The notes under the pieces: model-generated
The model's database searches: none
The model's input: the letters and a program-made list of their open reading frames with translations, nothing else
What the model was told of the DNA's origin: nothing
Made by a program: the position numbers and the translations under genes
Part shown: positions 46,801-58,337 of the stretch, one piece after another
Layout of the letters: every line of letters begins with the position of its first letter
Position numbering within the stretch: position 1 is the stretch's first letter
Assembly (NCBI GenBank): GCA_002270565.1
Contig: NQMI01000051.1
Coordinates: 1 to 64,000 of the forward strand
DNA length: 64,000 nucleotides
Direction: 5' to 3'
Source of the DNA: Stenocarpella maydis
Lineage: Eukaryota; Ascomycota; Sordariomycetes; Diaporthales; Diaporthaceae

Positions 46801-49700
46801 AGAAGATTATAATCTGCTGGTAGAAGTAGTATACTGTAATGTAGGGGTTCTCCCAGAGGTTCTTGCATGTAATTTTCATCTTGCCTATATTATCTGTAGC
46901 AAGCTAGCTATTATAATTAGGTATGGCCCTAGCGAGAGATTCTTAGTGCAGATTAGCAGCTAAAAGTATAATGAATATATAAGGGCACTTAAGGGCATAA
47001 TATTAAGTAAGTAGCTTATTTCTTACCTGGTTTTAGAAGGGGTGTGTGCCCTTAAGTTTGTTTAAGGACCTAATAATAGCATTTAGTAGCGCTTGTGCCT
47101 AAGGGCTATTATTAGTAAGGGCTGCCTTTAGGTTATTAATAGTAGTAAAGTTCTAGTTCTACTAAGCACCCGGGTGCTTAATAAAGAAGCTACTAGTCTT
47201 ATTAACTTAAGCTTGTATATAGGTGTTAAATGTAAAGTAGGGGAAGCAAGGGTGCTATATAAACCTACTATTATTTTGCAGTAGAGCATAATATACCCAC
47301 TCAATAAAGGTAATAGTATACTCTTATAGCATAATAAAGTTGCCTTAGCTATATAGAAGCAATAATAGCATTAACATTACAACTAATATAATGCAGCTAG
47401 TAAGGTCGTTTAGGGGCGTAGACCAAATGCCCAGCATATCCACAAAGTTGCGTGCTAGCTCAGCGTGCTGCTCATCATACTAAAGCACAGGCGGCTGCTC
47501 AGGATTTGCCTGCAGGCAGCCAGAAAGCTGCTGGTGTAAACAATAGAGGTCAGCATAAGCAGCAATAAGGTTGGGGGCAGCAGAAACATCCTTAAAGGCA
47601 TCCTTATCAAAATCATCATTATTATTACCAGCTATAGCAGCCGCTCTAGCTGCAACGCAGGAGTCATTATCTGCAACCTCAACTACAGCAACCTGGTTAC
47701 TAAGATTGCCATCCTTAGTAAACTAGGATAGCCTCCTGAAGTTAATCTTAAGATCTTAATAATAGGCGTTATTAGCAATAAGGAATTAAAGCCACTGCTT
47801 AATGATATAGCGCCAGGCATAAACTTCCTTCTTAAAAGCCGCAAGCCAATAAGGATCCTTCCTTAGGCTTACTGGCTACAGGACCACAATATTACACTCA
47901 GATAGCAGGTAGGGCAGCTGGTTATAGAAGGTAGCAACATCCCGGAGGAAGCTGATATAATAGCAGCTATACCTATGCTGCTAACTATGAACCAACTTAA
48001 TATTAATGAAGATATAAACTCTACTAATATACTGCTCTTTAACCTATATAAGCTTTAAAAGGTTAGGGATACCACCTAAATTCATATTATTAGCAGTAGA
48101 GAAGAAGAATGGCTCACCAGGCAGCTTTATATCATCCTTTTAATAGCAGTCCTTACAGATACTATCCCAGAGGTTTAGGTTGAATTAGGTATAGTTATAG
48201 TAAGGATAGTGCTTCTTAATGGAAGCTAAGGTAAGGCAGTTGTTGAAGTTTATAATAAGCTGCTTCTCAGCATTACTAATAGATGGGCCTTACAGGTTGC
48301 CATAGAACTTAGGATTGCCTTCATTAAGGAACTCTAAGTAAGCTGGATCCTCCTTCATAGGCTGGGACTGCTGCTGAGAAGAGTGGCGTGGGCGTGGGCT
48401 GTAAATACTGCCCTTACTGGGACTACGGCAGCAGTAGTTACCACCCCAGGAAGACTAGATTAATAATATCTAGAACTAAGACAGGAAACCATTATCACTA
48501 TTATCTCACTCGCCCTCATCTTGAATACCCTAGGTAAGCTAATGAATACACTTACAGTAGTAGTCAATAGGATCCTCATTAGCCACAGAGCAGAACTTAG
48601 CAAGAGGAAACTTATAAAGGCAACCGATATAAATTAACCTAAATTAGTTATCCCAGGGGATTAGCTGCTTTTCATTATTAATATTATTACAGTAAATACA
48701 GATCTCTGGGTAAGTACTGCTTTATAGCCAAGGGTAGCAGCAAATGCCACAGGTTGAATACTTAAACCAGTTGCTATTATCATTACCACCTGGAATACCC
48801 ATAGCAGCTTGCTGCTAGCTAAGGAAGGCCTGAGTTAGTTATATAGGGTCTAGGATCTTACCATAGCAATACTAGTGCCAATACTCACGCTACTCAGCAA
48901 GACAACAATCATAAGCACGCTACTTAGTATTAATATATCCTTTAATACATTCACAATAGTAGAATAGCTCAGAGAGCCCACAACAAATGCTAGTCTAGCC
49001 TTTAAAGATCTAAAAAGTAGGCCTATCATAATCAACACTAGAACCTAATATGCCTCAGCTTAAGAGGATCAACCTACATTAGGGATATTAGCTACAGGTT
49101 AGCAAAGTGCTGTAACTATACCTTGGCTGCCTAGTTGGGAACTCTATCTTAACCTTACTGCCAGTAGGTTAGCTTAATAATAGGGCAACTTTAATAACTT
49201 CCTATATAGCTTGAGTAAGTAGATAATACCTAAAAGTAGTAGGCTTCTTATGCTAACTGGGTTATATAGTGAGACTGGGTGCTAGGTGATGGGGCTGAAG
49301 ATAAGCTGAGTGCTAGGACTCTTAGCGTTTAGTAGGGTTAGTACCCTTAGGAGGGGATATTGATTTTGTAGCTACCCGATAATAAGACAGAGAGAGGGCG
49401 GAAAGGGCCCGCTAAACAGTAGATCCTTAGGACTATAGAGTATTTAGCAGAAATTTCTATAAATAAGGATAGGGAGTCTTACCTTTATAGCCTGATAGGC
49501 AGACCGATAGGCAAAGCAGTTCTTTACTAGCTACTTGCCGCGCTTTAGGGCAAACTATATAAGGGATTTGATATTCTAGCAGCTATAATACTGCTTAGTA
49601 ATACCCTCAATCTCATAGTTGTAGATCTTGCTATTATCACGAGTATTGCGTTTATAGGGTTTAAAAAGGTCCTCACCACCGCCCGACGGGTTGGGAGGAG
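43860..49700 (-). mobile_element. Helitron (Rep-helicase) relic
   Basis: On the minus strand, reading through stops, the Helitron order appears. A Cys-containing N-terminal region comes first (about 48600-48800). The replication-initiator domain follows near 46560-46900, with NPYITVYYFYQQ, a decayed HxH motif within QGCSSTHTYG (46706-46740) and AWNPKPG. A helicase Walker A-like SPNSTSKTY lies near 45145-45175, where S replaces the expected G. Last is an intact PIF1-type C-terminus in 44197-43871 with AITIYKSQGA and AASLTYIAILRVKTLKG. Stops are mostly TAG/TAA and Gly-to-Ser changes fit G-to-A mutation, so RIP is the likely cause of death. Terminal TC and CTRR ends could not be located with confidence, so boundaries are approximate. 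Confidence 0.82.
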
Positions 49701-50259
49701 GAGGGCTAGCAGCAGCCAATATACTGAGTATAGCTGTAAAGACTATAGGAGGATATTTTAATAATAGGAATCACTTCTAATAATGGGAATTAGTTAATAA
49801 GGAAAGAATTAAATATAGGTTAGAGGAAAAAAGTTGATATTAATGGTTAACGTTGGTGGGAATAGTAGTGTGTAGGAAGCAAACTGTCTGCAGCAGGCAC
49901 TAGTAGCTACAGCCCCTGGCTGACTAAGCAACCCAAGTATACTCTATATTAACCACGCCTCTTCATTATTAACACTATAAAAACTACTAAATGATATGAA
50001 TTAACTATTTTAAAGTAACTTGGTGATAGATTTAGTTTATTCTGAAGGCGTCCTTTTGTTGTTTCTAGGGGGTTCCCCCCTAGGACCCCCTGCCTGCGGT
50101 GCTGAGCCTGTAGCGCCTTACCACGCCCCCTTCTGGCCCATGCTCCCTTCCAGCTTGCGCCTTCCTCTTTAATAACGGATGATTTTTAATAATATATCTT
50201 CTTAATAATTTCCTCTTGGCTAAATACTTTTAGAGGTACATCGTTATTGACCAATCAAG
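49701..50259. other. AT-rich flank of the Helitron relic
   Basis: Probably includes the 5' end of the element. 50070-50160 is a short C/G-rich island with runs of C and G. No gene seen. Confidence 0.4.
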
Positions 50260-50261
50260 AC

Positions 50262-50480
50262 TTAAGGATTCTTAATGGACCAATCCAGATTTAGATAACT
50301 TTCGGGTAATTACGCTGGGTAAGAACGCTATGCGGGCTGCATATCTTGCACGCTTTGCATGCTCGATACACGTCCCGCTCTGCTGAATCATCCCTGAATA
50401 TTCTGCGTGTCTTTCTGCAAATAAGTGTCCCCGGAAGGCCCTGAATACCGGAGATAGTAGTATGGGCATACCGAGTAACT
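50262..50480 (-). mobile_element. Gypsy-integrase-like zinc-binding fragment, right copy
   Basis: Two minus-strand frames together resemble a Ty3/gypsy integrase HHCC region: TISGIQGLPG followed by GHLFAE in one frame, and KTRRIFRDDSAERDVYRACK with CKIC in the other. A frameshift separates them. The ERDVY...C..C part matches the fragment at 41365-41420 in opposite orientation. Confidence 0.4.
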
Positions 50481-51699
50481 CTAACGACTCTCCTCATCAT
50501 GAAGGCCGAGTCTTCCAACTACCCAGGTGGGTTGCGACATTCGAAACTCAGGTCACAGGGTCCATGGTCAGTCAGACGCCTCGCCGTCCTTTCCAGAGGA
50601 TACCAGGGCACTAAAGTAGCAATTTCCACGCCTTTCAGCTGGGCATTAAGCAAAATGGGACCCATCTAGTGCTGCCATAGCCGAACGCGACACCAGGACC
50701 GATCGAAAGAACCCAGTGCTGACATATCCTCCGCCCAAGGTTCAGCGAAGACCGCATCCCAAGTGCTGCCGTATCGATACTGAAAGCCCGAGACGTATCC
50801 AGAGACACAAGAGGCAGGCTGGCCATAGGGTCGTTGCTAGCCTTAAGAACAACCTCTCTTGTCCATATCAAGTATTTCAGGTGGCGTCGTTGATCTGGTC
50901 ATCTGGACCAGGCCGTCGTCAACCAAATGTGTCCCGCCACATCCCAGCGATAAACAACGGGGCCGACGCCTTATCTAAGCCAGGAAGATGCGGCATGGAC
51001 GGCGTACATTTATCCAGCGCAAAACGGCCAGCATGGTCGTATCCAGCGTCCCCAGGGGGCTGATTGACGGAGATAAAATGTCCCCAAATACGAGGCAGAT
51101 GAATGCGTGGCAAACAGCGCCTCTCATATCCTTGGCAAGCCCGAGGAAGTTTGCAGTGAATATCATGCTATTGAACTGTTTATTTCCGGTTTCTCACTTC
51201 CGCTCCAGGGAGCGGCAGCCATCTGTCGCATGTCGTCCGTCCGCCAGTTGACGCATCACAAGCTTGCCATGCCCGCTCAGAGCGAGGCGCTTGGAGATTT
51301 CGAGCTCTGCTCCGAGCTTCCCGATATTGAGTAGTCTTTCTGTGGATTTCGCACAAAGGGACAATGGCGCTCCAAAGCCTCGTCAAGGATGATTCCTTAG
51401 CGCCGCGTTGTTTGACCGCATGGTCTATGAATCATCAGAGATTGAGCATCATGTTAGGGACCCAAACAGAAAAATCAAGGGAGGAGGAAGCAGCCCCACG
51501 GATTGAAAGGTGCTCGCGGGATAGGATGGAAGCAGGTCGAAGCGAAGGGCTGGCTGACTTTCAGCCCCGTGGGGCCAAGCTGCTGCTTACCATAGTAGGC
51601 CATCATCTTTCTGATGGAAGCGCTTTTGCAGAACTGGCGGGCTTGCTGAGGAATTTGCCGCGGCCCTCGTGTCGGGCCTGTGAGACATCGTCTGGCTGG
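50481..51699. other. Unassigned GC-normal stretch
   Basis: Composition resembles coding DNA and overlapping frames of 60-120 codons exist on both strands, but no frame shows a recognisable domain or a convincing splice pattern. A decayed gene is possible. Confidence 0.4.
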
Positions 51700-51900
51700 G
51701 GAAAAAAAAATCAAAAAAAGAAATTGAAAAAGAAATAAAAAAAATTTAAAAAAAAATTTTTAAAAAAATTTAAAAAAAATTAAAAGAAGGATTTAAAAAA
51801 TAAAAAAAATAAAAATTTAAAAAAAGTTTTTAAGAAATATTTTAAAAAAGAATTTAAAAAAAATTTAAAACCAAATGTTTTTTTTTTAAAAAAAAAATAG
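51700..51900. repeat. A/T homopolymer-rich low-complexity tract
   Basis: About 200 bp composed almost entirely of A-runs and T-runs (AAATTT, AAAAAATTTAAAAA) with very few G or C. The boundaries on both sides are abrupt. Confidence 0.9.
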
Positions 51901-52818
51901 AGAAGCCTTACGGACAACGAGGCCTTGTTGGAACGCAAGCCGCGGCTTCTGTGGATGATCTGCAGGGCAAGAGGGTCAGAAGTGGTATTTCTTAAGCGTT
52001 GCGCTGCCAGAGGAAGTTTTACCAGGTAAGAACAGGACGAGTGTTGAGATATTCAAACGCGTCGTTGTCCACCCCCCTGACGACAACAGAGAATGGCTTT
52101 CTCGACTACGGTCGACTTGGGACCACAGGAGAAGCAACGAAGGGGGGGGGGAGGTACAAACAGGAGAATAGATGAAGAATGGTTGGGGCAGATAAAGGGT
52201 ATGGTTGTCCCCCCGCCCAACACCGCCGCGGCGTGCTTGATATGGAGGTGTAAGAAGGAACACCTCCCTATAGAAAAGCGAACTGGGCATTCGGGCGACC
52301 GCAAAAGAACACCCGCTCGAGCCCGGCGGCACTCTTCCTGCGTGGCCAGCTTGAGGGGGTAAAATTGGCCACTACTGCTAGTTGCCAAAAAACATAGAGC
52401 TCAATCAAGTCTTGAGAACCTGGATCAAAAGCTTCGAACCGTTCGCAAGCGGGAGGACAGGGGGGGAATATCGACTACGCATATCAGACAACAAGTCCAG
52501 GACAAAATATCGATCAAATTACGGGTTAGTCTTGCCCTACGGACAGCCCTGGCCGTCCTTGTACAACAAACCATCAAAACCGCACCATGGTTATATACAA
52601 CAACCGCCGCTCCGGGGCATCACGCCATCGAACACCTCGCAGAAAGCCGAGAGCGAGCAACGGCACCAACGGAGATGTTTCTCATCACGGCAAGTCAAAA
52701 TTGACGAGCAGCACCCTCCCGAGGACACAACGTCCCAGCCCCACACACACACACACCACCACCGCCACCACCACCACCACCACCCCGCAGAGCCACAAGA
52801 CCCCCCGCCAGACCGGCC
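51901..52818. other. Intergenic downstream of the MFS gene
   Basis: Includes a CA/CAC microsatellite at 52741-52790 and a G-run at 52143. Overlapping frames on both strands (for example 52053-52388 minus) show no recognisable domain. Confidence 0.45.
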
Positions 52819-54587
52819 TCAGCTCCCCAGCCCGTCACGCCCGGCCACGAAGCGGTTATACCTCTCCCTCGTGGCTCTCCTCGCCCTCTTTCCAAACACA
52901 GCCATGGGCAGGCTGGTGGCCAGCGCCGCAAACGCAAGCACGCCGGCCGCGATGAACGTGTCCTCGACGCCGCTCGCGTCGATCCACGGGGACGTGACAA
53001 AGCTGAAGATGCATCCGATGGTGTTGTTGATGACGGCGACCCCGACCATGCCCTCGAGGACCATATCCGGGTACGCGTCGACGAGGTACGCCATCGACAG
53101 GTCCCCGGCGCAGCCGTACCCGAAGCCGATGAAGCCCAGGCCGACGTAAGGGACGGGCCACGCCCAGCCGCGCCCGGAGCCGATGCCGAAGAGGAACATG
53201 CCCGCGGGGAAGACCAAGGTGGGGAGGATCATGAGCCAGAGGCGGCACTCGGCCTCCATGATTCCGCCCCGCCGGCGCGTGAGCCAAAGCGTGAACCAGT
53301 CGCTGCCCCAGCCGGCGATAAAACACCCGATGACGGCGCCAATCAGAGTCGGGATGTTCATGTTGCCCACCTCCCCGTCCGTGTAGTTCCAGGGGGGCCC
53401 ATACCATGTGTCCTGCTCGACGGTCAGGTAAAAGGTGAGCCAGGCGCTCTGGGCGCCCCACTGCAGCCCCGCGTACCAGACCGCCGGGAAGGTGAAGACC
53501 TTGAGGGTGTGGAACAGCCGCTGGAAGTACTGCTTGAAGCCCGTGCCGCGGAGGTTTGGCGCGGGGGTTATGACCCGATGCGCTGCCAGTAGGGCTTCTG
53601 GGGCTCGGGCTCGGCGAAGCGGGAGCCTGACCTCTCGAGGTCGCCGCCTGCGACGGGCGTCACCGTCCCTGAGGCACCGCCAGACGCCGCGTCGGGCTTC
53701 TTCTCGCTGGCGCCGGTAACCTCTGTGGTGCGACCGACGCGCTCTGCGACGTTGAGCCCGTGCATGGTCGTATAGCCCGCACGGTCGAAGCCCGTCTCCT
53801 CCAGGCCGAAGAAGAGGAGCAGAAAGGTGCCGCCCGAGAAGGCAGCGCCCATGTAGCCGACCCAGCGGAAACCGAGGTAACTCTCGGAGACGTAGCTCGC
53901 GATGAGCGAGCCCATGTAGGTACCAACACTGGTAGCCAGCACGTAGACGCCGATGGCGGCGCCGGCCTGGTGCTCGAACCACAGGTCCATGAGGGACAGC
54001 TGCACGACTGCCTCGGCGACCGCCTCGGAGGCGCCGACAAACAGCTGGCTCCAGATGGTGTCATTGGCGTTCCTGGCGGCGCCGAACCAGACGCTGCCGA
54101 TGAGGCCAAAGATCATGGAGACGAGGTACAGCAGCCGCCGGCCGTAGAGATGCACGGCAGGGGAGGACAGCAGGGCCCAGTAGCCAATACCGATGAAGAG
54201 GACGCCGGCGCCCGTGTTGAAGTACGAGTAGTCGATTCCCAGCTCCTCATTGAAGCCCTCAGACGCAGAGCCGGCGTCGTTGGAGGTGGCGGCGGTCAGG
54301 GCGGTGATGAAGCACACGAGGGCGGTGTGCCAGAGCTTGCGCGCCATGCTCCATTGCAGGGGGTCGTTGGGCGAGTCGGTCGGCTGGGGGACGAGGACGA
54401 TGTCGCCGTGTTTCTTGAGCGAGGAGGCATCGCCGCCGCCGTTGAGCGACAGGAGGGCATGACCCTCGCTGTCGAACAGGCGGCGGGTACCAGGGATGTC
54501 CTCTAGCTCATCCTGGGTGAGAGATGGACGTATGGTGTCGAGCCCGTCATTGGACTGATCATGTGTGAGTCTGGGGTCAACTGCCAT
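52819..54587 (-). pseudogene. MFS transporter, full length but split by one frameshift
   Basis: Starts MAVDPRLTHDQSNDGLDT at 54587 and runs open to SRFAEPEPQKPYWQRIGS, stop at 53568. The homologous continuation VITPAPNLRGTGFKQYFQRL lies in another frame from about 53570 and runs to 52819. Together about 585 residues make a complete 12-TM transporter. PNDPLQWSMARK precedes TM1, and there are six TM segments in each half with a large acidic cytosolic loop between. The DPLQWS signature and overall size fit fungal drug:H+ antiporter-1 or Hol1-like MFS exporters. The expected joint is QRI-x-VITPAPN, so a single base is missing around 53570-53580. No intron could explain it. All other positions look functional, so this is either a very recent inactivation or a sequence error. 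Confidence 0.75.
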
Positions 54588-55634
54588 CGACTTGTGGAGT
54601 GGATTCGGGCGGCGGGCAAGTCAAGGCGACACGGCACGACACACGGCAGACGATCTTTGTGCTGTCGGTAGGCTGGTGGGCGTGTGGACTCTGATCCTGG
54701 GCCTGAAACCTGTTCCTCGTCGTTTTCCGACAGTCACGATGCTTCCCGCATCGATTGATCTCAGCACATCATAAAAAGGGTGAGGTTCATGCGCAGAAAC
54801 GGACAGGACAGAGGATGTGAGCTCTGAGGCAATTTATCTGAGGATCGGACCAAGACAGAATTTTAGCATGGCCGATGGATCGACCGATGCGTGCCCAAGC
54901 GGGCATCTTCTTATCTGCCCAAAGACAAAAAAAAGATAAGCAATTGGATGGGGCCGCGGCCGATGTGGCAACGAGGTCGACGGCGCGAGCCGGATTTTGC
55001 GTCGCGCGTGCCGAGCTGCCGGCCGAATGCTGCCTCCAAGGATCCGGGGTTTAGTGTATTAACAGGATTTTGGATTTTGGATTTTGGGGTCGATGTTGAT
55101 CCCCCAGGCTCGTGGAAATCGCCTTCATCTCCAAAACGGGGATGGAAGGCCGTGGTCCGATAATGCCGCAATTCTCCGGGGAAAGTGAGCAACGGGCGGC
55201 AAGTCATAGGCGCTTGTTCTGAAGTGTGTGTGAGTGACCTCGCGGAATCAATACCACCACCGTCGTTCTTGCGGATGGCCCTGTCCTAGTGTCGAGCAGC
55301 GGTGCACGGAATGTCCGGCTTTCCTGGCATCAAGGCATGGCTTTCCTGAGAGCGCAGGGTGCCTTCGTAGTGTCCACCGCGCTCCAATGCATCCCTCTCA
55401 ATGTTTTGCAATGCATTGTCGCGTAATTTTCCCCCGCTGTGGTAGCTATCGGGGGCGGAGGGGTGAACTCTCACCAGGGTCAGGTGTAGCTGTCGCTACC
55501 ACTCTCTTGGAGAGGTAGAAACGACAGAACTGTGCCCCGTAAGATGCCGGGGATCTGTACGGGCCAGACTCGACGCACTGAAAGAGAAAAGCATACCGTG
55601 TAGATGATTTCCCAAGTCTTGGTCGAATCCTGGA
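54588..55634. other. Intergenic, no supported gene
   Basis: Promoter side of the MFS gene and 3' flank of the ankyrin gene. A direct repeat 'ttttggatttt' occurs at 55067-55085. No coding signal. Confidence 0.45.
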
Positions 55635-56425
55635 TCAGTCCTCGACATCGCCAACCATCCTCAGCCCGCCCTTCAAACCGGCGCCCCGCCTGGGCTCGTC
55701 GACCTGCCTGTTGTACTTCCTCTTTGCCTCGTTCTCGAGAATCAGCTTCTTGAGGTTGACCTCAGCGTCAACGGTGGCGCTGTAGGCGATAGCAGTCCAG
55801 GACCAGATGTTCTTGCGCTCCGGGTCGGCACCCGCCGCAAGCAGGGTCCTCAGCACGAGCATGTGGCCGTTGCTGCTGGCAAAGTGCAGGGCCGTGTTGC
55901 CCTCGGCGTCGGCGTGGCGCACGGCCTGCTCTGGCCCGCAGGGCACATATGTCAGCAGGATCTGCACGACGGTGTCGTGGCCCCCCCTTGCGGCCTCCAT
56001 GATGGCATCGCGGCCCCGGATGTCGCGGCGGAGGATGGTCTGGGGGTCGCGCTCGCTGAGGAAGTGGACGATCTCGGTGTGGCCGGCGGCGGCGGCGAGC
56101 ATGAGGGCGGTCTGGTAGTCGTCGTTGAGGGAGGGGCAGTCGGCCTCGCAGCCGAGCGAGAGGAGGAGCTTCACGATGGGGAGGTGGCCCAGCGAGGCGG
56201 CCAGGTGAAGGTTGGAGTTGGAGAGGCCGGTGGGGGAGGTGTCGGGGTTGTGGAGGAGTTTTGGGTGCGAGTGCAGGATGCGCTTGACGAGGAGGGCGTC
56301 GTTGGCGTGGATGGCCCTCCGCAGGCGGGACGATGGGTCGATCCTGGGGCGAGGAATAGGACGTGTTGATCAGCTTGGATCACGGGGCAGTGGATGGTCT
56401 TGGTGGTCACTGGACTGACTTACAT
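55635..56425 (-). CDS. Ankyrin-repeat protein, about 236 aa, start codon apparently split by an intron
   Basis: The main exon, 56343-55635, encodes IDPSSRLRRAIHANDALLVK at its start. At least four ankyrin repeats follow, seen as NSNLHLAASLGHLPIVKLLL, YQTALMLAAAAGHTEIVHFL, RDAIMEAARGGHDTVVQILL and NTALHFASSNGHMLVLRTLL, with a basic C-terminal tail. The upstream exon ends at 56424 with ...CACATCAT before GTAAGT. Splicing to 56343 (CCCCAG acceptor, 80-bp intron) creates ATG from AT plus G directly before the conserved IDPSSRLRRA. No other in-frame ATG is seen in the exon back to about 56535. If splicing fails, the first ATG would be at 56174 and would remove the first repeat. Ankyrin proteins bind partners; the role is unknown. 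Confidence 0.72.
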
Positions 56426-57196
56426 GATGTGGTGGTGAGGGAGGCGAGAACAATACGGACACTCAGAAACCAAACAGACTTCCAGAGCTGGCCGTACGCG
56501 CCGACTGTCAGGACCAACGAATGAGGGCGTGTGTGTGTGTGTGTGTGTGAAGAGAGATCACGGATGCTAAAGCTTGCTGACTTGGTGGGCTAACAACCAG
56601 GCGGACTGCGGGAACTACGGCTTAGCCGCCATGACGCGAGCTTCCCCGATGATGCATTGCTGGGCCTGCCTGGCCGGGTTCAGGGTTTACAATGTACGCC
56701 GTACTTAAGTACAGACGTAGCTTAAATACCTGCAGACTAGGTCCAAGTATGCACTTGATCCAGGTACCTAGGTACTTGGTCAAAGTACCCAAGCCGCGGG
56801 GGAGGGGCTTCGGAGTGACGTGTGGAGCCGTGAACCATGATCTGCACTGATTCACGTGTGTGCCCACATTCCATCTCAACCGGGACCTCACGGCCCATGC
56901 TCATTCCACCATGTTATGCAGCATGGAAATGCATAGTACTGTACATGCATCTCCCACTCAGTCCTCTCTGCTATTGGTCGGTCGAGGCTTATCATGACCT
57001 GATGCAAAATTGGTTTCATCATGACTATTAAACCTCCCGATATCCTTGCGACTGAAAGCTAGTCATGCTCTCCCGAGGTCTTCCTGGGCGCAGTGTTCTT
57101 ATAGACCGCTGTCCGCCACGACACTTGATCCAACAACTGTTTGTTGGGAACCCATGTAATCCAAGTACCCCTCAATTATCTTAATGCGCTCTTGTC
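56426..57196. other. Intergenic between divergent genes
   Basis: Holds a GT microsatellite at 56529-56549 and a run of 'ggtacctaggta'-like repeats at 56760-56790. No coding evidence. Confidence 0.45.
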
Positions 57197-57844
57197 ATGG
57201 ACGGCTGCAAACCAGATCCTCAAACAACGGCTTCTTGCCCGCGAACAATGATAAATATCAAACCTGATCCGGAATATGAAGCCGCCGTCAAAGTGGAGGA
57301 CCATCGCGAATATCAGACAGAAATTGACGCTCAGTGTAAAAACATGACCCCCAACTTGAAGCGGGTAAGCAGCAAGCCACGGGCAATCAAGATATCGAGT
57401 GGTCCACTTCCTATTCGTATTTATTGTAGCGGCATCCCCGTCTCCCACCGTTGCCCTCTAGCTTCCAGAACACAAAATCAAATACCCCGCAGCCGCCAGC
57501 AACCCGCATGCCGCACCTGCAGCAAGCCCGCCATCCTCCGCCTCGCAAGCCCCTGGAACGCCATCAACGCCGGCCGCCCTTACTACATCTGCCCCTCGTG
57601 CCCGTCGGAGGACAGGTGGGTATGCTGGGAGGACTTGATAGGCGTGTACCCGGACAACCCGCCCTGCGACTGCGACGTGCCCTCGAGGCGGGACGTCATC
57701 GGGAAGCGGAAGAAGCACAAGGCCTGCATGGGCTTCTGGTTGTGCATCACGGGCAGGTGTGGCTACTACTCGGAGAACGAGGATGGTACGCCTGCCGTGG
57801 CCTACAACGGGGGTTTCTATCCTCAGCTGGCAAGATTACATTGA
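57197..57844 (+). CDS. GRF-type zinc-finger protein, 215 aa
   Basis: Uninterrupted ORF starting MDGCKPDPQTTASCPRTM. Residues 1-100 look disordered with an acidic/basic mix (IKPDPEYEAAVKVEDH). A Cys-rich module follows at about residues 103-150: CRTCSKPAILRLASPWN, then NAGRPYYICPSCPSEDRWVC, matching the C-x2-C, G-R-x-(F/Y), C-P layout of GRF fingers found in nucleic-acid-binding proteins. A second Cys cluster, CDCDVPSRRD then CMGFWLCITGRCGYY, follows. An intron-like GTAAGC at 57367 and CTAG near 57460 exist, but using them breaks the frame into the finger, so the unspliced ORF is preferred. Start could also be the Met at 57248. Confidence 0.7.
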   Translation: MDGCKPDPQTTASCPRTMINIKPDPEYEAAVKVEDHREYQTEIDAQCKNMTPNLKRVSSKPRAIKISSGPLPIRIYCSGIPVSHRCPLASRTQNQIPRSRQQPACRTCSKPAILRLASPWNAINAGRPYYICPSCPSEDRWVCWEDLIGVYPDNPPCDCDVPSRRDVIGKRKKHKACMGFWLCITGRCGYYSENEDGTPAVAYNGGFYPQLARLH

Positions 57845-58337
57845 TTGCTCGCCAAGTTTTTATAGCCCTCTCATTAGAGCCCTTGTGATCCGTACTTCGA
57901 CAAATCGACACAGTTGTTACCGCTTGTAGAGACCTTTCTTCCACAAATATTTGAGTAAGGTGCGTGAGGACTCCTTTGTAGGGTAACTTGATTGAGTTAG
58001 GTTTGTCTATTTAAAGACTTCTGAGAGTAGGGGTACAGAGTTCTAGCCGTAGGGGACGACAAAGTGAGCTCGAGCATAATACTGTTACAGCATCAATGAT
58101 ACCTAGAGTAAACGGCGGCGGAGGTCTATTCTCGGCTGAAGAGGTCACATTGAATACTAAATGTTTGTTTCTCAATATCAGTACTGTGTCCTAAATTTCC
58201 GTATTCTGCCACCTTAACTTTTAATTGCTCTATGCGCCTGGTCCACTTATATTCTACGAATATAACACCTGCCAAGGAGCTTGAGAACGCTCTGCCCGGT
58301 ACTAACCACATCGGCGATTCCCTCCCCGAAAGAGCCT
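57845..58337. other. Convergent 3' flanks, no gene
   Basis: AT-moderate sequence between the GRF gene and the CorA-like gene. The minus frame at 58126-58311 has no domain and begins beyond the CorA-like stop. Confidence 0.4.

Noticed and set aside
52382..53149. 255-codon plus-strand open frame
   Set aside because: Crosses a CA/CAC microsatellite (poly-His/Thr text) and then runs antisense to the MFS C-terminus. Not a plausible protein.
53760..54506. 248-codon plus-strand open frame
   Set aside because: Antisense shadow of the MFS gene, composed of Glu/Val/Gly-rich text without domains.
57451..57888. 145-codon frame overlapping the GRF gene in +1
   Set aside because: Pro/Leu/Arg/His-rich text typical of an off-frame reading of GC-rich coding DNA. 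The GRF motifs are only in the other frame.
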